Made by a program: the position numbers and the translations under genes
Source: Coix lacryma-jobi var. lacryma-jobi
Lineage: Eukaryota > Streptophyta > Magnoliopsida > Poales > Poaceae
Assembly (NCBI GenBank): GCA_009763385.1
Contig: CM019824.1
Span: forward strand, 178,788,725-178,852,724
Reading direction: 5' to 3'
DNA: 64,000 nt
Part shown: positions 23,355 through 34,500 of the stretch, piece by piece
Position numbering within the stretch: position 1 is the stretch's first letter
Layout of the letters: each line of letters begins with the position of its first letter
The notes under the pieces: model-generated
The model's input: the letters and a program-made list of their open reading frames with translations, nothing else
Told to the model about the DNA's origin: nothing
Database searches by the model: none

Positions 23355-25135
23355 ATGGGTTCGATGGCGGCGGCGTTCGCCATGGCGATGGAATTCGCGG
23401 CGCCGGCGCTGGAGGAGCTGCTGCCGGATCTGTCCCGCGAGGCTGCGGCTGCAAAACCAACGCCGCGAGCGCATCTGGAGGCGACGACAATAACAAGCAG
23501 CAGTCTCCTCCCTTACGACCTCCCGTGTCCTCCTCGTCAGAACGTAGGTACTCCTCGGTCCTCGCTTCTCATCAAACTTACTAGTTCTTTATTAGTTGAT
23601 TTACAGTATAATAGTATACTATAGGCATGTTTAGATTCCAAATATTTACAAGATTCTCCATCACATCGAATCTTTAGACGCATGCATGGAGTATTAAATG
23701 TAGGTAAACAAATAACTAATTACATAGTTTGCTTGTAAATGTTGAGACGAATCTTTTGAATCTAGTTGCCCCATATATATTTAGACAAAGTTTGTCAAAT
23801 AACAACGAAAGTGCTACAGAAACTTTACACTCAAAATTCTTCCAACTAAACACACCCTATGTATATTTAGAGATTGTAAGTGCGTAGCTTTAGAAAAGAT
23901 AAAATGTAGGGAGTATATATATTCTCATAATGGATCCTCTCCTACTTTGATGCATGCAGCATATAGGTAGGTAGGGACAGTTTGTACCCAGATCATACTG
24001 CCATTTCCATTATTATTTTTTTTTTTAAAAAAAAAGAAGAGTAAACTTGTTTATGATATTTTGTTTGGAACTATCAATCAGCTGGTCCAGTAAATTTTAT
24101 ATACTGATCGAGATGATATTTTTATTTTTAGCTCCAAAAATCTCTAAATATCCATATATCCACTACAAGTCCAGGGTTTTCTATTTAATTTGCCTGCAAA
24201 CGACTTATTAACTAATCCAAAACTGACATCAATCTAGCTCATTACTAACTGAAATGGCATGCTTTGGATGTGAAACAATGCAGGGAGCGCGACATGTCCA
24301 TCATTCCCCGGGTCCACTATATATGCTCTGCACCATTACAATTGTCAGACACCCGGCCCGGTACGTACGTTAATTCGTGTCTGCACTCTTTTCTTCATAT
24401 ATAAGCAGGATTGAATGGTATTACTAGCCCTTCTTAATTCCAATACCAAATATCACTATTTCTATACTTAATTAATGTCTTGACTAATGAACGTAGAAAT
24501 TATATATATCCTAATAGTTTCTGGATTAGTACGTAGTGCCATGGTACATACATCATCTATATATATGATTTTTATAAATAAAAACTTATAATACACACGC
24601 AGGGTGCCGAATTTGATGCAGTGAAGCCCTTGATGGAGTGCCGCGTGAGATTCAGGGGCCATGTGTGGTTCCACGTCAACTTTTGGGCTCGTAGCCGCAG
24701 CACCAAAAAGGTCCACTACAAGCCACTACTACTGCCGCCCCTATTGAGGCTGAGCAGCAACTTCGCCGACTCGGCGGCACTTGCAGCAGCTCCAGTTCCC
24801 ATCGTTGAAACATGCACCATCATTGGTAAGCAAATATATATGATGCTGCCTCCTGCGTAAACTTATACAGTACTACTAATCTTAATTGTCTTGCATTAAT
24901 TAATCCATCCATTCACATTGATGCAGAAGAGCCACTGTCCCAATACAGGCATAGCTGTGCCTTTTGTCCGGGCCACTTCGACATCTTACACCCCAAGGGA
25001 TGCCGTAAATTTGTGTGTGGGAATGACAAGGACAAGATGTATCAACGACTTGTTCACTGCAACACATCAGGTGTGATGCCATTCACGGGCAGCCCTCCAG
25101 GAGCAGGGCCAGCAGAACCCTCGGCTTTTATTTAG
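23355..25135 (+). CDS. DUF3615-family protein, copy B (intact, 233 aa)
   Basis: Exons 23355-23547, 24284-24360, 24603-24825 and 24927-25135 have GT-AG borders and sum to 702 nt in one frame. The first exon encodes an Ala-rich N-terminus with PALEELLPDLSRE, shared with copy C. Exon 2 gives YALHHYNCQTPG, exon 3 FRGHVWFHVNFWARSRSTKK and PIVETCTIIG, and exon 4 SCAFCPGHFDILHPKGCRKF then VCGNDKDK: a CxxC...H...C...C pattern that may bind zinc. The family is grass-expanded with no assigned role. Copy B lies between the arms of the inverted duplication of copies A and C and is clearly diverged from both, so it is an older paralog. Intron 1 carries a MITE. The ATG is preceded by GGGGATCGAT and is the first in a frame matching copy C. 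Confidence 0.8.
23624..23858. mobile_element. MITE in intron 1 of DUF3615 copy B
   Basis: Starts GGCATGTTTAGATTCCAAAT and ends TTCCAACTAAACACACCC, imperfect inverted ends. Internal blocks such as CACATCGAATCTTTAGACGC and GAGACGAATCTTTTGA are the signature of an abundant grass MITE family seen in sorghum and maize. A truncated end of a similar element is at the right edge of the window. Confidence 0.8.
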
Positions 25136-26034
25136 CCCCATCACTCAGGAGAAGGGGCAAAAACAACAAGACAAGAGGGAATGCTAGTCCTGATTAGTAG
25201 AGATCTCCCTCCTGTTATTTATCATCTGTATGTAATTTCAGACCAAACCATCGTATATATGTCGGTGAACTGATGATGTGTGTATATATATCAGATATTA
25301 GATTATAAATATAATATAATACATGTAATACCTAATTTCATGGGTGAGGAAGATATATATTATCTGTTACAAGTCGTCCATGAGCCAAAAAAAACACTCT
25401 GGCTTGGACAAATGAATGATACTCATTCCATCCCAAATTATAAGTTATTCTAAAAATGTTTGGACAGTCAAGTTTTTAAAGTATGACCAAATTATAAGTT
25501 CATGTATATGTACTGATTCAACAACCAAACCCAATGAACTTGTTGAGGTCCATAATGGGTGAAACCGTCTAGGAGAAGCACAAGCAGATGACAGGTGGCG
25601 AAGAGGAGGGCAATGTAGATTCACAACATGCATGTAACTGTGTACATATGCATTCAACATATGCTAAATTGAAATTTTTTGTCCAAAACTGTTCCTGAAT
25701 TTATACAGGAACCCCATGCTGCCCATACGGTTTGACCATGATCTAGCAGGCGACGGACGCAAGAGCCGAGCGGTGGCAACCTCCAACAGTGGGATGAGTA
25801 GCACTGACGACGTCACAACTCACAAATAACAATAATTGAGTTCATGGCGAATAAGCTACCACCGTAGCTCAGAATATGCACATTATTGTCAAGACTCTAG
25901 ATGTATGTTTTTTTAGATAACATAAGACAACAATACGTATTTAACTGCATACTCATATGTAATAATCAAATCGACCACATGGTAACAAAATTTATGACAC
26001 TTGTGAAGACATACATTGTAGACAAAAGAAGGAC
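25136..26034. other. Intergenic between DUF3615 copies B and C
   Basis: 3' flank of copy B, then AT-rich DNA. About 25421-25500 carries a one-sided Stowaway-like stretch (CTCATTCCATCCCAAATTAT), probably a MITE fragment. No gene recognised. Confidence 0.5.
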
Positions 26035-28040
26035 GATTAGCTCATACATTGTAGACAAAAGAGGGACATCGATCTGAAGTGGGGTAGGTTTATTGTGATG
26101 GCGAAGCCGATGAGGAGCGAATAGGCAAGCCCCGCCGTTCTATCTTGGGAGGGCAACTGAATGGTGGCTCGATGCACATAGTCCCACACCGCAGGAGACG
26201 TTGTTCGAACCGGTCTTTGTCGTTCCCGCAAACAAACTTGCGGCAGCCCTTAGGGTGCAAAATGTTGCAGCTGGCAGCACAAAACGCACACGCCCTCCTG
26301 TACTGGGAAAGAGGATCCTCTGCAGGCCGGCATTGTATTATGTTTGAACCAACACTAACATCAGATTATTGCTCCTCTAAGTAACATGCATTATGGTTAA
26401 CATGTATAGTGGTTGAGATTTAAGAAGACGAAGAAAAAACAATAAAAGGGAGTCAAGTTAGCACTGAAGGGTGTACGTACCCATGATGGTGCATATTTCG
26501 ACGATTGGAGTTACAGGTGGGTATTTGATGGTGGCTTCATCAGAGCCAGAGCATGGCTTATAGTGCACCTCAGCGAAGAAGCGCTTGATCTTGTTGGTGC
26601 CGCGGCTGCGAGCCCAGAAGTTAAGGTGGAACCACACCTGGTTCCTGAAACTAACACAGGCTTCCATCAGGGGCTTCACAGCATCAAACTCGCCACCCTG
26701 CAGAGATTATACATGCATGTCATCCAGGTCTGTCTAGTCACCATAAGAAAATACTCAAATTAATCAAATGAGAAGTAAGCGCATACGTACGTACCTTGTG
26801 CCTGGCATTGTAGTGGCAGAGAGCATCTTGGACTCTCCTGATGAGCAAGGCATCACGCTCACTGTGTCCAAATAGAATACAAGCAGAGGAATTTTGATTG
26901 CTATAAGTTGCGTTCAGAGCAGTGTATACTGACATTGCATAGCAGAATAATAAATACAGTAAAAAAGAAAGAAGAAAATAAATGAAAAGAAAGCAAAAGG
27001 CTGGCATGCTTCCGTGACTGCCGAGAGCTTCACTTGAAGCGCAATTCTGAAAAGGCTTTTAGGCAGGCAGCTGTATGTTGCAACCGGAGAGCATGCGCAG
27101 ACAAACCAAAGGGCGAGGAAAGTTTACGTGTTGCTCCCATTTCCTCAACAGCACATTATTCGAAGTAACTGAGTGTAGCACAATACATATAAAGCATGCT
27201 TTAAGAACCATCATACGCTGCCTATGTCAGTTTTCTACACTCAACCATGACAAGTGGATCTGCTGCTCCACTTCGGCACTCCCCTTCTTAGGCAAGAAAA
27301 AAAAAATCCTGTCCCCTCCCTCAATGCGCTCCCTGTGCCCGCAAATCGCTCCCTTCCTATGGTGCAACGCCGAGGCGAATCCACTCACATGTTAGGCATG
27401 TACTGAAGGTGCAACTAAATTTGAAAATATGTTTCGGCCATTCATGGTCTAGGCAGTTCTTGTTTTTTTTCCTTCCGACAGAACATGAAGTATTTTTCAT
27501 TAATTGAACATTTGCTGCAAATTACAGTTCCAATCAATTATGACCTTTGCAGTTTGCACTACACTTAATTTTGTATACTATACAACCTGATGTGTAGGAA
27601 CAAAACTTATCTTCCATATTTCAATGAGGCAAGGGAGGCCATTCATTCAGTTAAGTTGTATCAGGCCAGGCATATGTGTGCAATGCTTACAAGCATGGTT
27701 GATTGATAAAGAATCATGCTAAAACAATAGGCACTACCCAAAGATTCTATCAGCTTCACCTATAGTAATGTGTATGTATGCATAATATGGACTTGCCCAC
27801 GTTAGTTTTCGACAAAAACCTTGCCCACTGCACATTAGAGTTTGGCTTTCTTTTGATTGGTACATGTTGAGCCTAATGGCCATTGTATGGTAGCATAGCA
27901 AGGCATGGGCATGGACCTATTAAGTACTACTAAAGTATATTCCATCAGCTAAATAAAAATCAATAGAACGATGAGCAATCACATGAAATGTTTACAGTTA
28001 ATTGTCGGATTCAGAACTCTAGTCGAATACTAGTAATGCA
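26035..28040 (-). repeat. Right arm of the large inverted duplication
   Basis: Inverse of 19345-21080 with indels. It holds exons 2-4 of DUF3615 copy C plus the intron and flank sequence shared with copy A. The arms are separated by about 5 kb containing a LINE fragment and copy B. Confidence 0.85.
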
Positions 28041-28413
28041 TTAAATAGGGATAGTAGGGATCTTTTTAATAGTTACATCAGTATTTAGATTAGATAGAGG
28101 AGCTAGCATGTACAGTACGTGGTCTGTCTGTGTGCATATGGCTAGGCGGCCAGATTGCGATGAGAGGGGAAGGCGAAGGGGAAGGCAACGTGTAGTAGGC
28201 ATACCCTTCTGTGCGCTCCGCCATGGAAAAGGAAGTAGCAAATTCGGGGTCTTGCTTGATGATGCATCGTCGTCCCTTCCGCCTGCGCCCGGCCGCCTGG
28301 CCGCCGTTCTCCAGCCGTAGCTGCTCGTCGCGGGACAGATCCGGCAGCAAATCCTTCAGCGCCGGCGCCGCCCACTCTATGCGTCCCCCAACTCCCGTCG
28401 CCGACGAATCCAT
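26090..28413 (-). CDS. DUF3615-family protein, copy C (intact, 240 aa)
   Basis: Minus-strand exons 28413-28205, 26861-26795, 26697-26481 and 26319-26090 sum to 723 nt in one frame. The N-terminal exon has the shared APALKDLLPDLSRDEQ block. Exon 2 encodes ERDALLIRRVQDALCHYNAR; exon 3 FRNQVWFHLNFWARSRGTNK, IKRFFAEVHYKP and PIVEICTIMG; exon 4 RRACAFCAASCNILHPKGCR then KFVCGNDKDRF. The Cys/His spacing (CxxC, H, C, C) matches copy B and suggests a metal site. It differs from copy A by keeping exon 1 and the GCRKFVCG segment, so C is the likely donor and A the defective copy. Function unknown. The first intron (about 1.3 kb) is long, as in the other copies. Confidence 0.8.
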
Positions 28414-28590
28414 GTGATGGGATCTATCTCGATCGCTTTCGCGAGGCTCTGGCCCTGGGATTGGGGGAACAGGAACGGGGGAAAAGGAACGGTGGCGGAC
28501 AGGAGACTAGGAGAGGAGACGCAGCACACCGCACGGGATTCATAGCCACGACAATATTTTTTTTTTATCTGATAGCCACGACAAAATTGC

Positions 28591-29494
28591 AAAAATGGGA
28601 CTCTCGAATATAGGTAGGACTTGAAATGTTAGGCTCTTAATTTTCTTGTCACTATAGGTATTTTTTATTTTCTCTCCTAAATACATGTATTTAACACCTA
28701 ACTTAACTTTTTTTTGTCCTTCTGCTGTTACATGGGTACATGAGCTTGACCCCGATGTTTCACTTCCTCCACGTCCGCCGTTCCTACACACGTCCCTGTT
28801 TTCCTACCATCTCGTCCAATCTCTCCTCTCTCCTCGTCTCGTCGTCGTGCATGGAGGCCCTTGGGGGCTAGCCTGGCCGCGCCGGAGGCTAGCCTTACTG
28901 CTCCACTGAAGACTGTTGCGATTGCCCTAGCAAGATCCCGCATTGGTCACATCGGGGGCCACGCTGGATGTGCCAGGGGCCGTGTGGGGGCAGGCCTGGC
29001 CGTGTCGGCCATGTAGGCCTGTGCCCTGGCCGTGCCGCCAGGGGCTAGCCTTATTGCTCCACCGGAGACTGCTATGATTGTCCTAGCGAGATCGTTAGGG
29101 CAATTGCAGAAGGCTCCAGAGTAAGGTCAGTCCTCGGTGGCGCGGCCGAAGCACACGCTAGCGTGTCGGGCATGTCCAGTGTGGCCAATGCGGCCCCCGT
29201 CTCGGACAAAGCATAAATCGGGCCGGCCGGCGCAGCCCCTGGAGTTTCCTCCATGCACAACGACGAGAGGATGAGAGAGGAGAGATCGAACGGGACGACG
29301 AGAGAAGGGCGGCGCACGAAGGAAGTGAAACATGGAAAGAAACGAAACATCGGAATCGGACTCATGCACACGCGTTACAGCAGAAGAGCAAAGGGTTCAA
29401 GTCAGGTGTCAAATACATGTATTTAGGAGAGAAAATAAAAAAAATGTATAATGCCAAGGAAACCAAGAGCGCAACGTTTCGAGTCCCATTTTTA
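28591..29494. mobile_element. Long-inverted-repeat element, MULE-like, about 0.9 kb
   Basis: The two ends are diverged inverted repeats of roughly 250-270 bp (about 28591-28860 and 29245-29494), sharing AAAAATGGGACTC, TTTTATTTTCTCTCCTAAAT then ACATGTATTT, CGATGTTTC and TCGTGCATGGAGG. The core (about 28870-29240) is GC-rich with short internal repeats (CTAGCCTT...GCTCCAC, twice). Long arms and a GC-rich core suggest a non-autonomous, possibly gene-capturing MULE. No target duplication could be fixed and no captured gene is recognised. Confidence 0.55.
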
Positions 29495-29549
29495 CGAAGT
29501 CAATGTTTGGAGGCCCAAAACTGCGAAGTGCATGTTTCGAGTTTTATTT

Positions 29550-29870
29550 TTGCCCGGGACGACGACGAAGGTGTCGAAGAACTCCGGGGTGGCGAAGAGC
29601 GTGCCGACGCACGGCCCGCCCTTGTAGAGGAGCCGCGCCGCTGTGTCGGCGGTGAGGCCGCCATCCTCGTAGCCGAGAAGGTGTGGAATCCCTCCACCGG
29701 CAAGCACGAACGCACTTGGGACCCGGAGAAGGGCGCGTGGAGCCTGCAGATGATGCAGCGCCTCGGCGGGGCTCGCCCCGCCGGCGCCCTTCTTCCGGCC
29801 TGCCGCTGAAGAAGAAGGACTGGGAGCGCTACGGCTACGAGGATGGCGGCCTCACCGCCGACGCCGAATG
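29550..29870 (-). pseudogene. Unrecognised coding-like fragment with a 31-bp perfect inverted repeat
   Basis: On the minus strand, 29707-29548 reads PHLLGYEDGGLTADTAARLL, then YKGGPCVGTLFATPEFFDTF. On the plus strand, 29811-29865 reads KDWERYGYEDGGLTADA. The shared 31-bp segment is at 29645-29675 and, inverted, at 29832-29862, with a 156-bp loop. The Gly-Tyr-Glu-Asp-Gly-Gly block is loosely reminiscent of grass papain-like protein fragments, but I do not claim a family. The CACTA inserted about 40 bp further on. Confidence 0.35.
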
Positions 29871-29974
29871 TTTTGGTCAGCACATGCGTATGTACATACC
29901 CTCATATCTACCACTACCAGAGAACAGGCCTTTGGACGATTTGCAAAATCAGCATTAGCCACGGAAAAATTTGC

Positions 29975-30350
29975 GCCCGGGACTAGAAAGTCCTTTAGCC
30001 CCGGTTGGTAACACCAACCGGGGCTAAAGCTCCCCAGCCCAACGGCTCAATTGTCAGAGGGGCCTTTAGTCCCGGTTGGTGTTACCAACCGGGGCTAAAG
30101 ACCGGCCTTTAGCCCCGGGCCGTAACACCAACCGGGACTAAAAGGTTTTGCCCCGGTTGGTGTATGCAGCCGGGGCTAAATGTTGACATCTTTAGCCCCG
30201 GGCCGTAACACCAACCGGGACTAAAGGTTTTGCCCCGGTTGGTAACACCAACCGGGACTAAAAGGTTTTGTTCCGGTTGGTGTACCCAGCCGGGGCTAAA
30301 TGCCAACATTTAGCCCCGGCTGGGAATAAGGACCGGGGCTAAATGTCCCT
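29975..30350. repeat. CACTA left subterminal hairpin-repeat array
   Basis: Many copies of TTTAGCCCCGGTTGGT and its inverse ACCAACCGGGGCTAAA alternate, forming perfect or near-perfect hairpins. In En/Spm, TNPA binds such subterminal repeats to synapse the ends. A TATA-like CTATATTT at 30353-30360 follows the array and could be the promoter for the first genes. Confidence 0.9.
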
Positions 30351-30599
30351 CCCTATATTTGAAATGTTCTTCTACCTCCAGCCGTGCCCGAGCTCCTGTC
30401 TTCATTTTTCTTCATTCAGTCACTGCTTGCTCTTGCTTGCTTGTTTGCTCTCTTCTCCTCCGGTGATTTTTGTTTGTTAACACATCTCCGGCGATTGATT
30501 TATTTCATCACATCTACACCGCCATCGACTCGTTGAAAGGTTACTAGCTTAAGTTATTCATTTTTGTAGCTATTTTGAGTTCATTGACTTGATAGTTCA

Positions 30600-31105
30600 A
30601 ATTATTAATCTAAAAACAAAATATGACCGTTTAATTAGTTTATTTTAGTCTTTTAGAGAAATGTGACCGGTTTAGAAAAACAAAATATATAATACTTTAG
30701 TTTAGAAAATGTGACCGGTTTAATTAGTTTTTTTTGAAATAGAGATCATTTAAATCATTTGTTTACATAAAAATTAGAAATATATAATACTTTAGTTTAG
30801 AAAATGTGACAGTTTAATTAGTTTTTTTTGAGGAATAGAGATCATTTAAATCATTTGTTTACAGAAATTAGAAATATATAATAATTTAGTTTACAAAATG
30901 TGACCGTTTTAATTAGTATATTTTATTATTTTGGAGAAATAGAGATCAGTTAAATTAGTTGTTTACAGAAATTAGAAATATATAATACTTTAGTTTACAA
31001 AATGTGACCGGTTTAATTAGTATATTTTATTATTTTGGAGAAATAGAGATCAGTTAAATTAGTTGTTTACAGAAATTAGAAATATATAATACTTTAGTTT
31101 ACAAA
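30600..31105 (+). repeat. AT-rich minisatellite, about 95-105 bp unit, 4-5 copies
   Basis: The unit contains ATATATAATACTTTAGTTTA, AAAATGTGACCGGTTTAATT, GAGATCAGTTAAAT and TTGTTTACAGAAATTAG. Copies 3 and 4 are nearly identical. It lies directly upstream of the hybrid-binding-domain ORF, probably in its 5' leader or intron, as the last copy runs into CGCAG and then the ATG. Confidence 0.9.
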
Positions 31106-31115
31106 ACGCAGAAGG

Positions 31116-31415
31116 ATGCCTGCTTGGTATGTTGTTTTCGAGGGCACCAAACCAGGTATTTACACCAGCTGGGCCGAGTGCAGTCAGTATGTCCTCAAAG
31201 TTAAGGGAGCTGTGCATAAAAAGTACAAGTCTTTTGAGGAAGCTTCTGCAGCTTTAGATGCTTTTAACTCAAGAATCAACTCAATTCCTACTGCACCTAC
31301 CCCTACCTTACCTTCCTATCCGGTTGGAGTGGCAGACAGTACATCTTGTTGGACTGTGATGTGGGAAAAATGTGCAGGTGTTGTTAGTTGCTTTGGTTGT
31401 GGCCAAGTGGATTAG
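31116..31415 (+). CDS. RNase H1-type RNA:DNA hybrid-binding domain ORF within CACTA
   Basis: 99-residue frame. Residues 4-50 (WYVVFEGTKPGIYTSWAECS, QYVLKVKGAVHKKYKSFEEA, then ALDAF) match the N-terminal hybrid-binding domain of RNase H1 (Pfam PF01693, also named after caulimovirus viroplasmin). In RNase H1 this module binds RNA:DNA hybrids; no catalytic RNase H core follows. The remainder is Pro/Ser-rich with Cys near the end. An acceptor-like GCAG lies just before the ATG. It sits upstream of TNP2 on the same strand. Splicing into TNP2 from the visible donor (31377) to the acceptor at 31583 does not keep the transposase frame, so it is annotated as a separate product. Its role in the transposon is unknown. 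Confidence 0.75.
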   Translation: MPAWYVVFEGTKPGIYTSWAECSQYVLKVKGAVHKKYKSFEEASAALDAFNSRINSIPTAPTPTLPSYPVGVADSTSCWTVMWEKCAGVVSCFGCGQVD

Positions 31416-31586
31416 GCTGCACTGTTATCTTGATGTAATAATTAATTAATTAGACAAGTTCAACTGCTACTACTTTTATGCCACCAGTGATTCTTACTAA
31501 ATTTTATGTCAGACATTTTATAATTTTATTTGTTTATAAGAATGAGAGATCGATATAATTATGTGATATGTCATATAATGCAGACG

Positions 31587-34500
31587 ATGACACGTCACTG
31601 GATGTACAATGTCGATCGTCGCTCAAAAGAGTTCATTGATGGCGTGCATTATTTTTTAAGAGTGGCCGAGGCAAACAAGCGGAATGGTTTTATGTGCTGC
31701 CCATGTGCCCTTTGTAATAATTCGAAGGAATATTCTAGCTCAAGGAGTCTTCACTCACACTTGTTCAAGTCGGGTTTCATGCCAAACTATAGTTGTTGGA
31801 CGAAGCATGGAGAAACTGGGATTATGATGGAAGAAGGTGAAGAAGAACAATTGGACCCTGACGATGACATTATTGCTCAATACGGTGACTTTGGTGATAC
31901 TGCAATGGAGGAAGGTGAAGAAGAGGCAAGTGCAGGAGACACAGTCGCTGAAGATGATGCTCTTGGTGATGTCATTCGTGATGCACAAAGAGATTTCGAA
32001 AGTGATAAGGAGAAGGCTAAGTTTGAATGTATGCTAGAGGATCACAGGAAATTACTATATCCGTCTGCTGCAGATGGACAAAAAAAGTTAGGCACAACAC
32101 TTGAGTTGCTACAATGGAAGGCACAGAATGGTGTATCTGATAAGGCATTTGGACAATTATTGAAGATTATAAAACAAAAGATGCTTCCGAAGCCTAACGA
32201 ATTACCCGCCACTACGTACGAAGCAAAACAAGTGGTCTGTCCTTTGGGTTTAGAAATCCAGAAGATACATGCATGTCCTAATGACTGCATCCTGTACCGT
32301 GGCAAGGAATACGAGAATTTGGATGAATGCCCTGTATGTAACGCGTCACGATATAAGATCAGGCGAGATGACCCTGGCGATGTTGAGGGTGAAGAACGTC
32401 CCCGGAAGAAAATCCCGGCCAAGGTTATGTGGTACGCTCCTATAATACCACGCCTAAAACGTCTGTTCAGAAACAAGGACCATGCAAAGTTGGTGCGATG
32501 GCACAAAGAAGACCGTAAGGTAGACAACATGTTGAGACACCCTGCAGATGGGTCCCAGTGGAGAGCAATAGACAGAGAATTCCCAGAATTTGCAAAAGAT
32601 GCTAGAAACTTAAGGTTTGGTTTAAGTACGGACGGGATGAATCCTTTTGGGGAACAGAGCAGTAGTCATAGCACATGGCCTGTTACTCTATGTATGTACA
32701 ACCTTCCTCCGTGGTTATGCTTGAAGCGGAAGTTCATTATGATGCCCGTGCTCATCCAAGGCCCGAGGCAGTCTGGCAACGATATCGATGTCTACCTGAG
32801 GCCATTAGTTGAGGAACTCCTATTTTTATGGAGTAAATCAGGTGTACGTGTGTGGGATGATTACAAACAGGAACACTTTGACCTGCGAGCATTGTTGTTC
32901 GTAACAATCAATGATTGGCCTGCTCTAAGTAATCTTTCAGGACAGTCAAACAAGGGATATAATGCATGCACACATTGTTTTGATGACATGGACAGTGTAT
33001 ATTTGAAAAAATGTAGAAAGGTAGTGTATCTTGGGCATCGTCGATTTCTTTCGATGAATCACCAGGTTAGAAAGAAAGGCACGCATTTTAAAGGTGAGAC
33101 AGACCACCGGAGCAAGCCTCGCAACAGAACTGGGGAAGATGTACTTGAGATGATCAAGGATGTGAAAGTAGTCTTTGGAAAGGGGACGGGCAGTGAACCT
33201 GTTCCGAAAGACGCTAGGGGACACGCACCCATGTGGAAGAAGAAGTCAATATTTTGGGAGCTACCCTATTGGCATGTACTAGAGGTCCGCCACGCGATCG
33301 ACGTGATGCACCTGACAAAGAATCTTTGTGTCAACCTTCTAGGATTCATGGGTGTGTATGGGAAGTCTAAGGATACACTTGAAGCACGACAAGAGTTGCA
33401 GCGCATGAAAGAACGAGACAACCTACATCCAGAGAAGACAGATGATGGACGCCATTACTTAAGACCTGCTAGCTACACTCTTAGCAATGAAGAGAAGGAA
33501 ATCATGTTTGAATGCCTAAACAGCATCAAGGTCCCATCTGGATTCTCCTCCAATATAAAGGGAATAATAAATATGCAAGAGAAGAAATTCCTAAACTTAA
33601 AGTCGCATGACTGCCACGTGCTTATGACGCAATTGCTTCCGGTTGCTTTAAGAGGAATTCTACCTCCACATGTACGTCTTGCCACTGTGAAGCTCTGTGC
33701 ATTCCTCAATGCAATTTCTCAGAAGGCAATTAATCCACTAGAACTGGCTACTCTACAGAATGATGTGGTTTAATGTCTTGTGAGCTTTGAGTTGGTGTTT
33801 CCTCCATCCTTCTTTAATATCATGACACACCTCCTAGTTCACCTGGTCAAGGAGATTCATATTCTCGGTCCTGTGTTCCTACACAACATGTTCCCCTTTG
33901 AGAGGTTCATGGGAGTACTGAAAAAATATGTTCGCCAACGTGCTCGGCCAGAAGGAAGCATCGCCAAGGGCTACGGGACAGAGGAGGTCATTGAGTTCTG
34001 TGTTGACTTCATTCCTGACCTTGACCCGATTGGTGTTCCTGAATCGCGGCACGAGGGGAGGCTATGTGGAAAGGGGACACTAGGGAAGAAAACATATATC
34101 GGTACGGGGAATGATTATTTCAATAAAGCGCACTACACAGTTCTTCAAAACTCAACCGTGGTGGATCCATATATCGATGTACACAAGGAGTTCCTACGAT
34201 CCCAATTTCCAGAGAAGAATGAAGTTTGGATAACACGTGAGCACATGAATACTTTTAGCACTTGGTTGCGAAAGGAATGTCTGGGTAATAACAGTATTGA
34301 TGAGCAACTATATTTGTTGGCTAGGCAACCGTCATGGCACATCCTCACGTACAAAGGGTATGAGATCAATGGAAACACATTTTACACCATGGCCCAAGAT
34401 CAAAGGAGCACGAACCAAAACAGTGGTGTTCGCGTAGATGCCACAGACCCATCTGGGAAGAGGCAAACATATTATGGCCGCATAGAGGAGATTTGGGAAC

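Noticed and set aside
29975..30350. Regularly spaced palindromic repeats that could look CRISPR-like
   Set aside because: They are CACTA subterminal hairpin repeats: same motif at the other end of the element, no uniform spacers, eukaryotic context.
31116..31415. An integrated plant virus (caulimovirus) gene, because PF01693 carries that name
   Set aside because: Only the RNase H1-like hybrid-binding module is present; no viral genes are nearby and it lies inside a DNA transposon.
31116..31600. HBD ORF spliced directly to TNP2
   Set aside because: Joining donor 31377 to acceptor 31583 puts the transposase out of frame.
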